A DNA stretch of 64,000 nucleotides from Streptomyces sp. DH24 (GTDB lineage: Bacteria > Actinomycetota > Actinomycetes > Streptomycetales > Streptomycetaceae), in the NCBI RefSeq assembly GCF_029813775.1, contig NZ_JARVKW010000020.1, forward strand, positions 62,001 through 126,000, written 5' to 3'. Shown here one piece after another: positions 25,733 through 33,196 of this stretch. The position numbers were made by a program, and so were the translations under genes. Under the pieces are notes generated by a model. It made no database searches. It was given only the letters and a program-made list of their open reading frames with translations, and was not told the origin of the DNA. The first letter of the stretch is position 1, and each line of letters begins with the position of its first letter.

Positions 25733-26542
25733 ATGGCCACCACCCTTGCCATCGACTTCACCCAAGGTCTGAACGACGCCTGGTCGAAGATCGCCACGTT
25801 CGTGCCGAAGCTGATCGGCTTCCTGGTCGTCCTGGTCATCGGCTGGTTCATCGCGAAGATGATCACCAAGGTCCTGGACCGGGTGCTGCGCAAGGTCGGC
25901 TCCGAGCGCCTGTCGGAGCGGGCCGGTACCGCGCGCATGCTGCAGAACTCCAAGTACGACCTGACCGGCATCGTCGCGAAGATCGTGTACTTCGCGCTGA
26001 TGCTGATCGTGATCCAGCTGGCGCTGGGCGTCTTCGGACCCAACCCGGTCAGCTCGATGATCAACGGCATCGTCGCCTGGCTGCCGCGCGGCATCGTCGC
26101 CGTCGTCCTCGTCGTCGTCGCGATGGCCATCGCGAACATGGTCCGCTCGATCGTCCAGGGCGCGCTGTCGTCCGCGTCGTACGGGAAGACCGTCGCCACA
26201 GGCGTGTGGGCCGCGATCGTGGCACTCGGTGTGATCGCCGCCCTCGGCCAGGCCGGCATCGCGGAGAACGTCGTCCATTCCCTGCTGGTCGCCGCGCTCG
26301 CCACCGTGGCGGGCATCCTCATCGTCGGTGTCGGCGGCGGCATGATCACCCCGATGCGGCAGCGCATGGAGCGGATGCTGGCGGCGGCGGAGGAGGAGAC
26401 GGGCCGTCGCAAGGGCAGCATGGCCGCCTACCAGGCGGGCCGGGAGGACGCGATGCGCAACCAGCCGGTCGGCGAGCGGGCCGGGAGCGGCCGTGGCGCC
26501 ACCGAGATGGGCGGCGGCACGGACCGCCCGTCGGACATGTGA
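25733..26542 (+). CDS. TM-helix repeat protein, MscS-like small-conductance channel relative (CmpX type)
   Basis: 269 aa from the ATG at 25733, with GAAGGAAGGG upstream. It carries conserved TM_helix repeats: KLIGFLVVLVIGWFIAKMIT (about 25-45), IVAKIVYFALMLIVIQLAL (about 80-100), MINGIVAWLPRGIVAVVLVV (about 110-135) and a further pair ending at about 210. Each is followed by the amphipathic K-V/L-L-D-R-V-L-R pattern known from cyanobacterial/actinobacterial CmpX. The C-terminal ~60 residues are soluble and charged. Family members are thought to be mechanosensitive or envelope-stress channels, although they lack the MscS beta domain. A terminator follows. Confidence 0.85.
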   Translation: MATTLAIDFTQGLNDAWSKIATFVPKLIGFLVVLVIGWFIAKMITKVLDRVLRKVGSERLSERAGTARMLQNSKYDLTGIVAKIVYFALMLIVIQLALGVFGPNPVSSMINGIVAWLPRGIVAVVLVVVAMAIANMVRSIVQGALSSASYGKTVATGVWAAIVALGVIAALGQAGIAENVVHSLLVAALATVAGILIVGVGGGMITPMRQRMERMLAAAEEETGRRKGSMAAYQAGREDAMRNQPVGERAGSGRGATEMGGGTDRPSDM

Positions 26543-26549
26543 CGGAAGA

Positions 26550-26585
26550 CCGCCGACCGGGCCGGGGGAGCGGCCGGGTCGGCGG
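26550..26585 (+). terminator. Terminator after channel-like gene
   Basis: CCGCCGACC pairs with GGTCGGCGG, with inner CGGCCG pairing, followed by TTT. Confidence 0.8.
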
Positions 26586-26659
26586 TTTCGCGTGTGCGCG
26601 GGGGGAGGGCGCCGCAGAGGCCGGTGGCCTGCGGCGGTTGGGGGAGGCGGACGACCGCG

Positions 26660-26745
26660 GGGCCGGTCAGGACCGCGAGCCGATCAAGCCCGCGGGGCCG
26701 GTCAGGTCCGTGAGGCCGGTCAGGTCCGCGACGGCGGTTCGGTCT
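26660..26745. repeat. Degenerate direct repeats, intergenic
   Basis: Three approximate copies of an ~18-bp GGGGCCGGTCAGGTCCG unit lie in the 284-bp gap between the channel-like gene and the next minus-strand gene. Nothing else was seen in this gap. Confidence 0.5.
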
Positions 26746-26826
26746 GCGACGGGGGTCCGTTGCCCCGGGCAGGCAAGGGCCGGACGTGCCGGTGTTCCGG
26801 GCTCGCGGGGCCGGGCGGCCGTCGGC

Positions 26827-27267
26827 TCAGGCGAGGTCGCCGGCGGTGCTGCGGCTGTCGCCGTCCTCGTCGCCCGCACCGGTGCCGGACCCGGCCGACA
26901 GGTCGTGCTGCCGGGCGAGCCAGCTGATCGCGGTCAGGCGGCACACGGCGTAGTCGTGGCCGACGGGCTCGCGCCAGTCGATGTCGGCGAGCGCGTCGAG
27001 GAAGCCCAGGGCGTAGTCGGTGAGGTCCTCGCGATCGGGCGGCGGCGGGGCCAGGCCGGGGTCGTTCGCCGCCAGGCGGTCCCGCAGCTCGGCCACGTGC
27101 TGGTCCACGGCGGCCGTGAAGGCAGGCTCGAACGCGAACTCCGCGAAGCGGGGCCCGAACGCGCTGCTTATCTTGGCCAAGGGGGACACGCGGTCCACCG
27201 TAATTCGGCCGCGGGGGAGCAGAGCACCGGGTTTGCCATGATTTACGTCACGAGCGATGTGGCTCAC
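26827..27267 (-). CDS. Conserved small actinobacterial protein, function unknown
   Basis: Up to 146 aa from a GTG at 27267. An internal GTG (VDRVSPLAKISSAF...) about 23 codons later is an equally plausible start, as neither has a clear ribosome binding site. The core, AKISSAFGPRFAEFAFEPAF then TAAVDQHVAELRDRLAANDP and DLTDYALGFLDALADIDWRE, is helical and acidic. The C-terminal 25 residues are Ser/Gly/Asp-rich. No transmembrane helix, signal peptide or metal motif. It is divergent from the TPR gene. I do not recognise the family. Confidence 0.6.
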   Translation of the reverse strand: MSHIARDVNHGKPGALLPRGRITVDRVSPLAKISSAFGPRFAEFAFEPAFTAAVDQHVAELRDRLAANDPGLAPPPPDREDLTDYALGFLDALADIDWREPVGHDYAVCRLTAISWLARQHDLSAGSGTGAGDEDGDSRSTAGDLA

Positions 27268-27317
27268 CCGCGTACTGTGCCGTCCGGGGTTCGGGTTCCG
27301 TCGCTCTCGCGGGGCCG

Positions 27318-27917
27318 GTGTTCGCCGCCAGGATCAAGGCCGCCGCCACGACGGCCGCGGCGAAGTCCCTGGCGTACCGCTGGGTGATGCGTGTGCGTTC
27401 CAGCACGGCGACCTCGCAACAACAAGGTATTGAGCGGGAGCACTTCGAGCGGACCCTCGCCGACGCGCCGCTCCCCTCCCGCGTGCCCGCCCTGCGCGGC
27501 CGTGCCGTCGCGCACTACCTCGCCGGTGAACTCCGCTACTCCGGCTACCTGGCCGACGTCCTGCACCGGCGCGGCAAGTCCGACGAGGCCGCCGGGCTGC
27601 TGCGCGACGTGCTCGGCGACCTCTCCCCCGAGCGCGGTGCCGTGCACGCGGCGGCGGCGCACCGGCTGCTCGGCATCATAGCCGAGGACGCCCGCGACAC
27701 CGAGACCGCCGAGGAGCACTACGTCCGCGCCCTGAGCCTGCTGGAACGGGCGGGCGCCGCCGGTGACCTGGCCGACCTGTGCCGGCTGCTCGGCGACCTG
27801 CTGCGCCGCACGGGGCGCGTGGAGGCCGCGCTGGACGTGTACCGGACGGGGCTCGGACCGCGTACGGCGCCGGGGACGACGACCCTGGGACCGGCGCCGG
27901 CGCAGCCGCCCCTGTGA
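27318..27917 (+). CDS. TPR-repeat protein
   Basis: 199 aa from a GTG at 27318; an ATG at 27387 is an alternative start. After a basic Ala-rich N-terminus come about three tetratricopeptide-like helical hairpins: SGYLADVLHRRGKSDEAAGL, AAHRLLGIIAEDARDTETAE, and LADLCRLLGDLLRRTGRVEA, each with the A/L/G spacing of TPRs, giving a short protein-protein interaction scaffold at about 75-180. There is no catalytic domain. The last 20 residues are Pro/Thr-rich. It is divergent from the small unknown gene. Confidence 0.75.
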   Translation: MFAARIKAAATTAAAKSLAYRWVMRVRSSTATSQQQGIEREHFERTLADAPLPSRVPALRGRAVAHYLAGELRYSGYLADVLHRRGKSDEAAGLLRDVLGDLSPERGAVHAAAAHRLLGIIAEDARDTETAEEHYVRALSLLERAGAAGDLADLCRLLGDLLRRTGRVEAALDVYRTGLGPRTAPGTTTLGPAPAQPPL

Positions 27918-28041
27918 CCACCGGGTGCCGTGCGGGCGGGGACCACCGGGTGCCCGGCGGGCGGGCCGGTCCGGCACCGGCGCGCCCGCCGGTTCCGCGC
28001 GGGACACCGCCGTACCCGCGGGGAAGCGGCGGCCACGTCGG

Positions 28042-28067
28042 GTTTCGGCCCGGGAGGGCTCGGGTAG
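28042..28067 (+). promoter_or_regulatory. Sigma-B-type promoter before GAF-ANTAR gene
   Basis: GTTT (28042), 16 bases, then GGGTAG (28062-28067) matches the Streptomyces sigma-B promoter pattern. It is 115 bp before the GTG start and would make the gene part of the osmotic/general stress regulon. Confidence 0.55.
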
Positions 28068-28181
28068 TCGGGCCTCGTTCCGGGGGTGGGCGGTGTTTCC
28101 GGTCGGCCGCGCCCGCGTCGTGCGGGGCGGCCCGGGAACCCGACGTTGCACAGACCGCGGTGAGTGAAGGAGGCGGTAGTC

Positions 28182-28967
28182 GTGCCCGGCGACGACCCCG
28201 GTCCGCACGGCGCTCGGGGCGGCTACGGCCCCGGATCGCACGGTGCGGACCCGGAGCTGGACCAGGACCGGGCGCGCGCCGCCGACCTGATCGCGTCGAC
28301 ACTGCGGGGCGCCGCACCCGAACAGGTCCCGGAACGGCTGTGCGCCGTCGCGGTCGCGTTGCTGCCGGTGAGCGGCGCGAGCGTGTCGCTGCGGGGCGGC
28401 GGCATGCCCGCCCAGCTCAGCGCGAGCAGTCCGCGGGCCGCGCACCTCGCCGACGTGCAGGCCACGCTCGGGGACGGCCCCTGCCAGTGGGTGCTGGAGA
28501 CGGGAGCGCCGGTCTTCGTGCGCGATCTGGTCGCAGGCGGCGACGCGGACCGCTGGCCGGTCTTCGCCCAGGCGGCGACGGCGGCCGGGGTGCGGGCGGT
28601 GTACGCGCTGCCGCTGGGCTTCGGCGACGTGTGCGTGGGCACGCTCGACCTGTACCGCGAGTCCCCCGGCGAGCTGACCGACCGGCAGCGGCGCACCGCG
28701 GAGATCGTGGCCGGGGCGATGACCGTGGCGCTGATGGCGCTGCCGCACGGCGAGGAGCAGGAGGCGGAGGGCGCGCACTGGCTGCACGGCCTGGCTTCGG
28801 ACCACGACGCGGTCCACCACGCCGTCGGCATGATCATGGCCCAGCTCGGGATGGGCGCCGAGGACGCGCTGGCCCGGCTGCGCGGGGACGCCTTCGCGCA
28901 GGGCCGCACCGCCCTGGACGTGGCGCGGGACGTGGTGGCGCGCCGCAGGAGGTTCGAGCCGGACTGA
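28182..28967 (+). CDS. GAF and ANTAR domain protein
   Basis: 261 aa from the GTG at 28182, chosen because AAGGAGG lies eight bases before it; an upstream GTG at 28164 would place that signal inside the gene. The GAF domain covers about residues 40-180 (ALLPVSGASVSLRGGGMPAQ..., VRAVYALPLGFGDVCVGTLD). The ANTAR domain covers about 200-255 (AVHHAVGMIMAQLGMGAEDA, LARLRGDAFAQGRTALDVAR). ANTAR proteins bind paired hairpins in mRNA leaders and prevent termination; GAF supplies the signal. The RNA target is not evident in this window. The upstream region contains a sigma-B-like promoter. Confidence 0.9.
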   Translation: MPGDDPGPHGARGGYGPGSHGADPELDQDRARAADLIASTLRGAAPEQVPERLCAVAVALLPVSGASVSLRGGGMPAQLSASSPRAAHLADVQATLGDGPCQWVLETGAPVFVRDLVAGGDADRWPVFAQAATAAGVRAVYALPLGFGDVCVGTLDLYRESPGELTDRQRRTAEIVAGAMTVALMALPHGEEQEAEGAHWLHGLASDHDAVHHAVGMIMAQLGMGAEDALARLRGDAFAQGRTALDVARDVVARRRRFEPD

Positions 28968-29039
28968 ACGGGCCGTGGGCGGGGAGGGCCGAACCGTTCG
29001 CGGTGGGGGAGGGCGGGGCAGGTCCTGTCCGGCCGCCGC

Positions 29040-30755
29040 TCACTCGCCGGTGTCGCAGGTGATCCCGTTCCGCGGGGTGTAGTGGGTGCGGAACTGCTCC
29101 CGCCGCGCTTCCCGGCCGTCGTCGTGGAAGACGCGCTCGACGGTGACGTCGAAGCCTTCCAGCGGGGTCTGCGGCACGCATTCCTCGCTGGTGCTCACCT
29201 TGTCCGTCGGCTCCTTGATGTTGGTGCGCGGTCCCTTGACCGATGTGATCTCGTCGTACTTCCTGGTGCCGATGAAGCTCACGGTCACGGAGGTGCTGGT
29301 GGACTCGGCCCGCAGGTAGACGGTGTTCCCGGAGTCGTTCAGGAAACGCAGGTCGAGACTGCCCCAGGCCACGGTCGCCTCCCGCCCTTCGGGATAACGC
29401 TCGATGTAGAAGGAGTGGGCGCCGTACTCCACGGGCTTGAGACCGGCGAAGAACATCGCGTTGAAGACGGTGGTGGCCACGGCGGAGACGCCACCGCCGG
29501 GTGCCTTGGTGTACTGGTCGTCGAGGATCATCACGCCGTCCACGAAGCCGTTGGCCTCGGTGCGCTCCCCGACGGTCCGGTTGAAGCTCCAGGTCTCGCC
29601 GGGTGAGACGACGGAGCCGTTGATGAGTTCCACGGCCCGGGCGATGTTCGTGGTGCGGTAGGGCGCCGGTTCGAAGTCGACGGTGAAGGACGACATCTTT
29701 TCCGTGAGGCCCAGCCGCGCGGCGTTCTGCCGGGTCACCTCGGGCTGGACGGTGCGTGTCGTCACCTCGCCGGTGCGGGCGGTGCCCGACTCGGTGAGGA
29801 GCGGCATGACCGCCTTCGCGAGGGCCTGGGCGGTGACGCTGCGGGCTGCCCGGCCGTCGTCGGTCACCTCGACCGCGTCGCCGTCGAGGCGCAGTTCCGC
29901 GTTCTCCGCGCGGGCGGGCAGCCGGGCCAGGGAGCGCGTCACGGCCGGGTCGGCGCGCAGGCCGTCCGCGTCGAGGTGCGGCTCCAGCCGGGCGCTGTCG
30001 TCGGGCCGCATGGTGAGGTACGTGCCGAGGACGGCCTGGTCGATCGTGAACCGTTCGTCACCCGCGGTGAGCGTGACCGGTGCCGACATCGCAGGGCGGG
30101 CGAAGTCGCGCACCGCTCGTCGCACCTCGCGCTCCCCCACCTTCGGCTCGGTCCGGCGCGCGGGCAGCACGGTCACCGGCTCCTTCGGGCCACGGATGAA
30201 CGACGTGCGCAGCGTGTCCAGCGCGGCGTCCGCGTTCAGCGCGTGGCCGGTGCGCGGGGTGGTGTTCTTCACCCGCCCGTTGTCGAAGGCGACGGAGCCC
30301 TCACGGACCTTCTGGTCGAGTGACGTGGCGAGCTTCCTCAAGGAGGCGCGGGCGTCTTGTTCGTCCACCCGTACGACCGGCTGGATGTCACCCCCGCGGG
30401 AGCGGAACAGCCGGCTGATGGCGCTGACGGGGTCCGCCCCTCCGGTGTGCGCCCGGTCGACGGTGCGCGGGATGTCGTAGCCGAACCCGGCACTCCGCAG
30501 GTCGATGGCGCCGGTCCGCTCGCCGACCTTCACGGTCAGTTTCTGCGAGTGCGCGGTCCCTGCCAGGTCCCGTGTGAGCTTTCGGGCGGCGTCCTCGCGG
30601 GTGAGGCCCCCGATGTCCACCCCTCGCACCGACGTGCCCGCCTCGATCTCGCCGCCGGTCAGCAGCAGAGCTCCGAGGTACAGGCCGCCGAAACCGCCGG
30701 CCAGTGCACCACCGGCCAGAGCGACGGGTGGAAGGCCGGATATTCGGTGACGCAT
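29040..30755 (-). CDS. VanW family protein with peptidoglycan-binding-like domains
   Basis: 571 aa from MRHRISGLPPVALAGGALAG at 30755. One N-terminal membrane anchor (about 8-33) precedes an extracytoplasmic part with two PG_binding_4-like (YoaR-type) domains (about 40-330) and a VanW domain (about 345-490: SFTVDFEPAPYRTTNIARAV, VSPGETWSFNRTVGERTEAN, then GGGVSAVATTVFNAMFFAGL). The C-terminal ~75 residues resemble a G5-like tail. VanW occurs beside vancomycin-resistance genes in some Gram-positives, but its reaction is unknown. Here no van genes are near. It is probably a cell-wall-associated protein. The 390-bp leader is unusually AT-rich for this genome. Confidence 0.88.
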   Translation of the reverse strand: MRHRISGLPPVALAGGALAGGFGGLYLGALLLTGGEIEAGTSVRGVDIGGLTREDAARKLTRDLAGTAHSQKLTVKVGERTGAIDLRSAGFGYDIPRTVDRAHTGGADPVSAISRLFRSRGGDIQPVVRVDEQDARASLRKLATSLDQKVREGSVAFDNGRVKNTTPRTGHALNADAALDTLRTSFIRGPKEPVTVLPARRTEPKVGEREVRRAVRDFARPAMSAPVTLTAGDERFTIDQAVLGTYLTMRPDDSARLEPHLDADGLRADPAVTRSLARLPARAENAELRLDGDAVEVTDDGRAARSVTAQALAKAVMPLLTESGTARTGEVTTRTVQPEVTRQNAARLGLTEKMSSFTVDFEPAPYRTTNIARAVELINGSVVSPGETWSFNRTVGERTEANGFVDGVMILDDQYTKAPGGGVSAVATTVFNAMFFAGLKPVEYGAHSFYIERYPEGREATVAWGSLDLRFLNDSGNTVYLRAESTSTSVTVSFIGTRKYDEITSVKGPRTNIKEPTDKVSTSEECVPQTPLEGFDVTVERVFHDDGREARREQFRTHYTPRNGITCDTGE

Positions 30756-31145
30756 GGCTGAGCAACCTTAGTGCTGACCTTGGTGCAGCTTGGCAAATGA
30801 GGAATCCGGTGGATTTTATCAGCCGGAGCAGGGTGGGCGGAAGGAGCGCGAATATCGTCGCCTTTGCGGAAATCCCGTGAGCGGGACATAATCCGCCCGC
30901 GACCCTTGGCACGGCCGGAAAGCGAGCCAGTGGTGTGGCGACTGACCAGCGGATATGCGGAATATGTGGCGCGATTTGCGAACCGGTCGGCGGCTGATTG
31001 CGGCCCATGTCACATGCATTGCCGCGCGGCTGCGGGACGGGCGGCAGGAGGCGGCGGCACCTGGCAGGGGCGCGAAACGGCGGATGGCTTGAATTCGCGA
31101 TGCGTTTCTCTGAGGCGCAGAACACATGAAGACGCCGGGGCGCGT
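30756..31145. other. Gene-free, AT-richer upstream region of VanW gene
   Basis: Between the VanW start and the TetR remnant. Base composition is clearly lower in GC than the neighbours (for example ATTTTATCAG and GGAATATG stretches). Two GATATGCGGAATATGTGG-like half repeats occur at about 30950-30970. I see no ORF with coding bias, RNA element or known operator. Confidence 0.5.
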
Positions 31146-31445
31146 TTACTCGCACGACCGCCGGCGGCGGAGCCGGCCGGTTTCCGCAGCGTTCTTCATC
31201 GGTTCGGCGTTCACCCGGGCGACCATGTGCGCGACGGTGCGGGCCGGGTCATGAACGTCTGCGCGACGACGTGACAGCCGTAGGCGTCCTCCGGGGCCAC
31301 GAGGTTCGCGGCGATCTCGGCGGCCGGCCGCTGGAGGCGGAAGCGGCCCGTCCTCTCACCGGCGGACCGGACGCGGACGTGGAGCTCGACCTGCCGGCCG
31401 TGCAGTTCGCGGCGCAGGGCGGTGTCCGAGGCGCGCCGGCGGGCC
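31146..31445 (-). pseudogene. TetR-family regulator remnant, C-terminal half, frameshifted
   Basis: On the minus strand, codons with strong GC3 bias read LRRELHGRQVELHVRVRSAG, then FRLQRPAAEIAANLVAPEDA and YGCHVVA, the pattern of a TetR C-terminal ligand domain (usually ...LVALxDGxGxH...). Near 31270 the coding signal moves by one base into DVHDPARTVAHMVARVNAEP, which ends with TAA at 31146. No HTH or start codon remains; the 5' part abuts the stop codon of the lipoprotein gene. The family name is inferred from pattern, while the frameshift and codon bias are seen directly. Confidence 0.5.
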
Positions 31446-31452
31446 TGAGGGC

Positions 31453-32253
31453 TCAGACCAGGGCGCGCCCCTGCCTCCTGATGTCCGTCAGGCGCCGCGC
31501 CCCGAGTTCGGCCACCGCGCGGGTGATGTCCGAGACGACCTCGCCGAGACCGCCGTTGGTGAGGCTGATCGCGTCCTCGCCGACGCGGACCGCGGCGACC
31601 TCCAGCGTGAGCACCGCGGGCTCGCCGTCGGCGTCCGTGCCGGTGAGCGTCACCCGCAGGCCCTGGCGGGCGTCCCCCGCCTCCGGCAGCGGCACCTGCG
31701 TGACCACGACCTCGGCCGCCCCGCCCCGCTCGGGCGTGGCCGTGAAGCTCCCGCACTTCTCCGGCAGCGTCTTCAGCCAGTCCAGCGTGCGGTCCAGGTC
31801 GGCCGCGCGGTGGGAGGTGACCTGATGGCGGAGCTGGGCGTCGGTGTCCATGTCGTCGAGGGCGACGACCGCGCGCGGCCCGCCCGGGACGCCGAAGAGG
31901 TCGTCGGTGTACAGGGCGTCGAGGAGGCGCCGGCAGTCGGCGTCGCCGGTGGTGGCCTTCAGCAGCCCGTCCCGCCAGGTCGCGGCGCCCCGCGTGGGCA
32001 CCCACGGCCCGCCCAGGTCGGTCTCCGTGACCAGCGCGGCCCGTGCCTGCTCCTCGGTGAGGACGGGCGGCGCGGCCGGCGTCGCGGGAGCCGCCGGGGG
32101 CTGCTCGGCGGCCGGGGACACGGGGGAGGCGGGTGACCGGGGCGCGGACCGCGCCCGGTCGGTTCCGCCGGCCGAACAGGCGGCCGCCGTCAGCAGCGTG
32201 GCCGCCGACAGGACCGACGCGACGAGCACACGAGCGGCCGGGGAACGGGACAT
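31453..32253 (-). CDS. Secreted lipoprotein, function unknown
   Basis: 266 aa from MSRSPAARVLVASVLSAATL at 32253, with AAGGAGG thirteen bases upstream. The signal peptide ends in the lipobox LTAAAC (Cys at residue 26), so it should be anchored to the outer face of the membrane. A Pro/Ala-rich linker (30-65) is followed by a ~200-residue domain (LTEEQARAALVTETDLGGPW..., LDWLKTLPEKCGSFTATPER), similar to sensor/adhesin-like lipoproteins common in Streptomyces. Two cysteines (in DADCRRLL and EKCGSF) could form a disulphide. It lies alone between two pseudogene scars, behind a minisatellite. Confidence 0.8.
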   Translation of the reverse strand: MSRSPAARVLVASVLSAATLLTAAACSAGGTDRARSAPRSPASPVSPAAEQPPAAPATPAAPPVLTEEQARAALVTETDLGGPWVPTRGAATWRDGLLKATTGDADCRRLLDALYTDDLFGVPGGPRAVVALDDMDTDAQLRHQVTSHRAADLDRTLDWLKTLPEKCGSFTATPERGGAAEVVVTQVPLPEAGDARQGLRVTLTGTDADGEPAVLTLEVAAVRVGEDAISLTNGGLGEVVSDITRAVAELGARRLTDIRRQGRALV

Positions 32254-32334
32254 CGACTGCCTCCTTGGCGCCTTCAAGATCGGATACGCCTTTACACGGC
32301 ACCACCGGGCCCGCCCGCCCACCAGCGAGCGGGG

Positions 32335-32740
32335 CCGTCCGGGTGAGCCACCGGGGCTGCCGGGACCACCGGGACCACCAGGGCCACGGGGCTGCCGGGG
32401 CCCCATGACCGCCGGGACCACCGTGGCCGTCGACCACCAGGACCGCTGTGACCAGGCAACCGGGACCACCGTGGCCGTCGACCACCGGGCCACCGGGGTT
32501 GCGGGGCCGCCGGGACCACCGGAGTCGCCGGGACCACCAGGGCCACCGGGGTTGCCGGGGCAACCGGGGCCGTCGACCACCAGGACCGCCGGGACCAGGC
32601 AACCGGGACCACCGTGGCCGTCGACCACCGGGCCACCGGAGCTGCGGGGCCACCGGAGCTGCGGGGCCGCCGCGACCACCGGGACCCCGGGGCCACCGGG
32701 ACCACCGGACCGCCGGGACCACCGCCCCCGCCGCCGGGAG
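32335..32740. repeat. GC-rich minisatellite (GGGACCACC type)
   Basis: About 400 bp made of degenerate 9-bp GGGACCACC/GGGGCCACC units. A longer block, GGGACCACCGTGGCCGTC followed by GACCACC, recurs three times (about 32412, 32461, 32605). All frames on the plus strand are open in patches and read as interrupted collagen-like Gly-Pro-Pro; the minus strand reads PVVPAAPVAP-type. No start signal with coding bias was found. It fills most of the 650-bp gap upstream of the lipoprotein gene. Confidence 0.8.
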
Positions 32741-32868
32741 GGCCCGCCCAAACCCGGTCGTCCTCCGCCCGGCCCGCGCTGTGCCGTCGATGTCATGCAG
32801 CGCGCCCACGTGTCCCGTACGACGACGCCGGAGACGGTCCCGGCGCGCTGACAGCTGACGTGAGTCCG

Positions 32869-32898
32869 AAGCCCCGGGGCGAGTGCCCCGGGGCTTCG
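32869..32898. terminator. Orphan hairpin at pseudogene junction
   Basis: GAAGCCCCGGGGC pairs perfectly with GCCCCGGGGCTTC across a GAGT loop. No intact gene ends immediately before it on either strand, so it probably terminated a gene now deleted. Confidence 0.75.
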
Positions 32899-32904
32899 TC
32901 GCGC

Positions 32905-33111
32905 GGTGCTCGCACCCTCGGCGCCCGGATCAGGGCGGCGCGGCTGGTGCCGTACCAGGCGGTGATCGGGGCGCGGGGGGCCGGCGGCGGCCTGGTGGCA
33001 CTACGGCTGCGGGACGGCCGGCGGCCGGGGGAGCTGCCCGGCGCGGAGTTGCTCCGCCGGATCGGCGAACGGGTCCGGGCCCGCGGCACCGCCCTGTGGG
33101 GACCCGCGTAG
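32905..33111 (+). pseudogene. Threonyl-tRNA synthetase paralogue, C-terminal remnant
   Basis: The last ~68 codons of an anticodon-binding domain: TLGARIRAARLVPYQAVIGA, then LVALRLRDGRRPGELPGAEL and LLRRIGERVRARG, ending in TAG at 33109. This follows the ThrRS C-terminal pattern (LGxRIRxAxLxxVPYxxVIGxxE...VxLRxRDGxxxG). The catalytic core and start are absent; upstream sequence changes abruptly to a hairpin and minisatellite. Streptomyces genomes often carry a second thrS-like gene, which would be the source. Confidence 0.65.
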
Positions 33112-33196
33112 GGTCCGTCGTAGCCGGCCAACGCCTGCGCCCATGACCACGACACGCCGACGGCAACCGCCCGGCCCCGCTGAAGGAGAGGCCGCC

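Noticed and set aside
30388..31155. 255-codon frame on the minus strand upstream of the VanW gene
   Set aside because: It overlaps VanW out of frame and lacks coding bias in the AT-richer leader.
32404..32851. Collagen-like protein gene on the plus strand
   Set aside because: Gly-Pro-Pro stretches are interrupted and change frame, no start signal is present, and the reading arises from the GGGACCACC minisatellite. The hairpin after its stop fits the pseudogene junction equally well.
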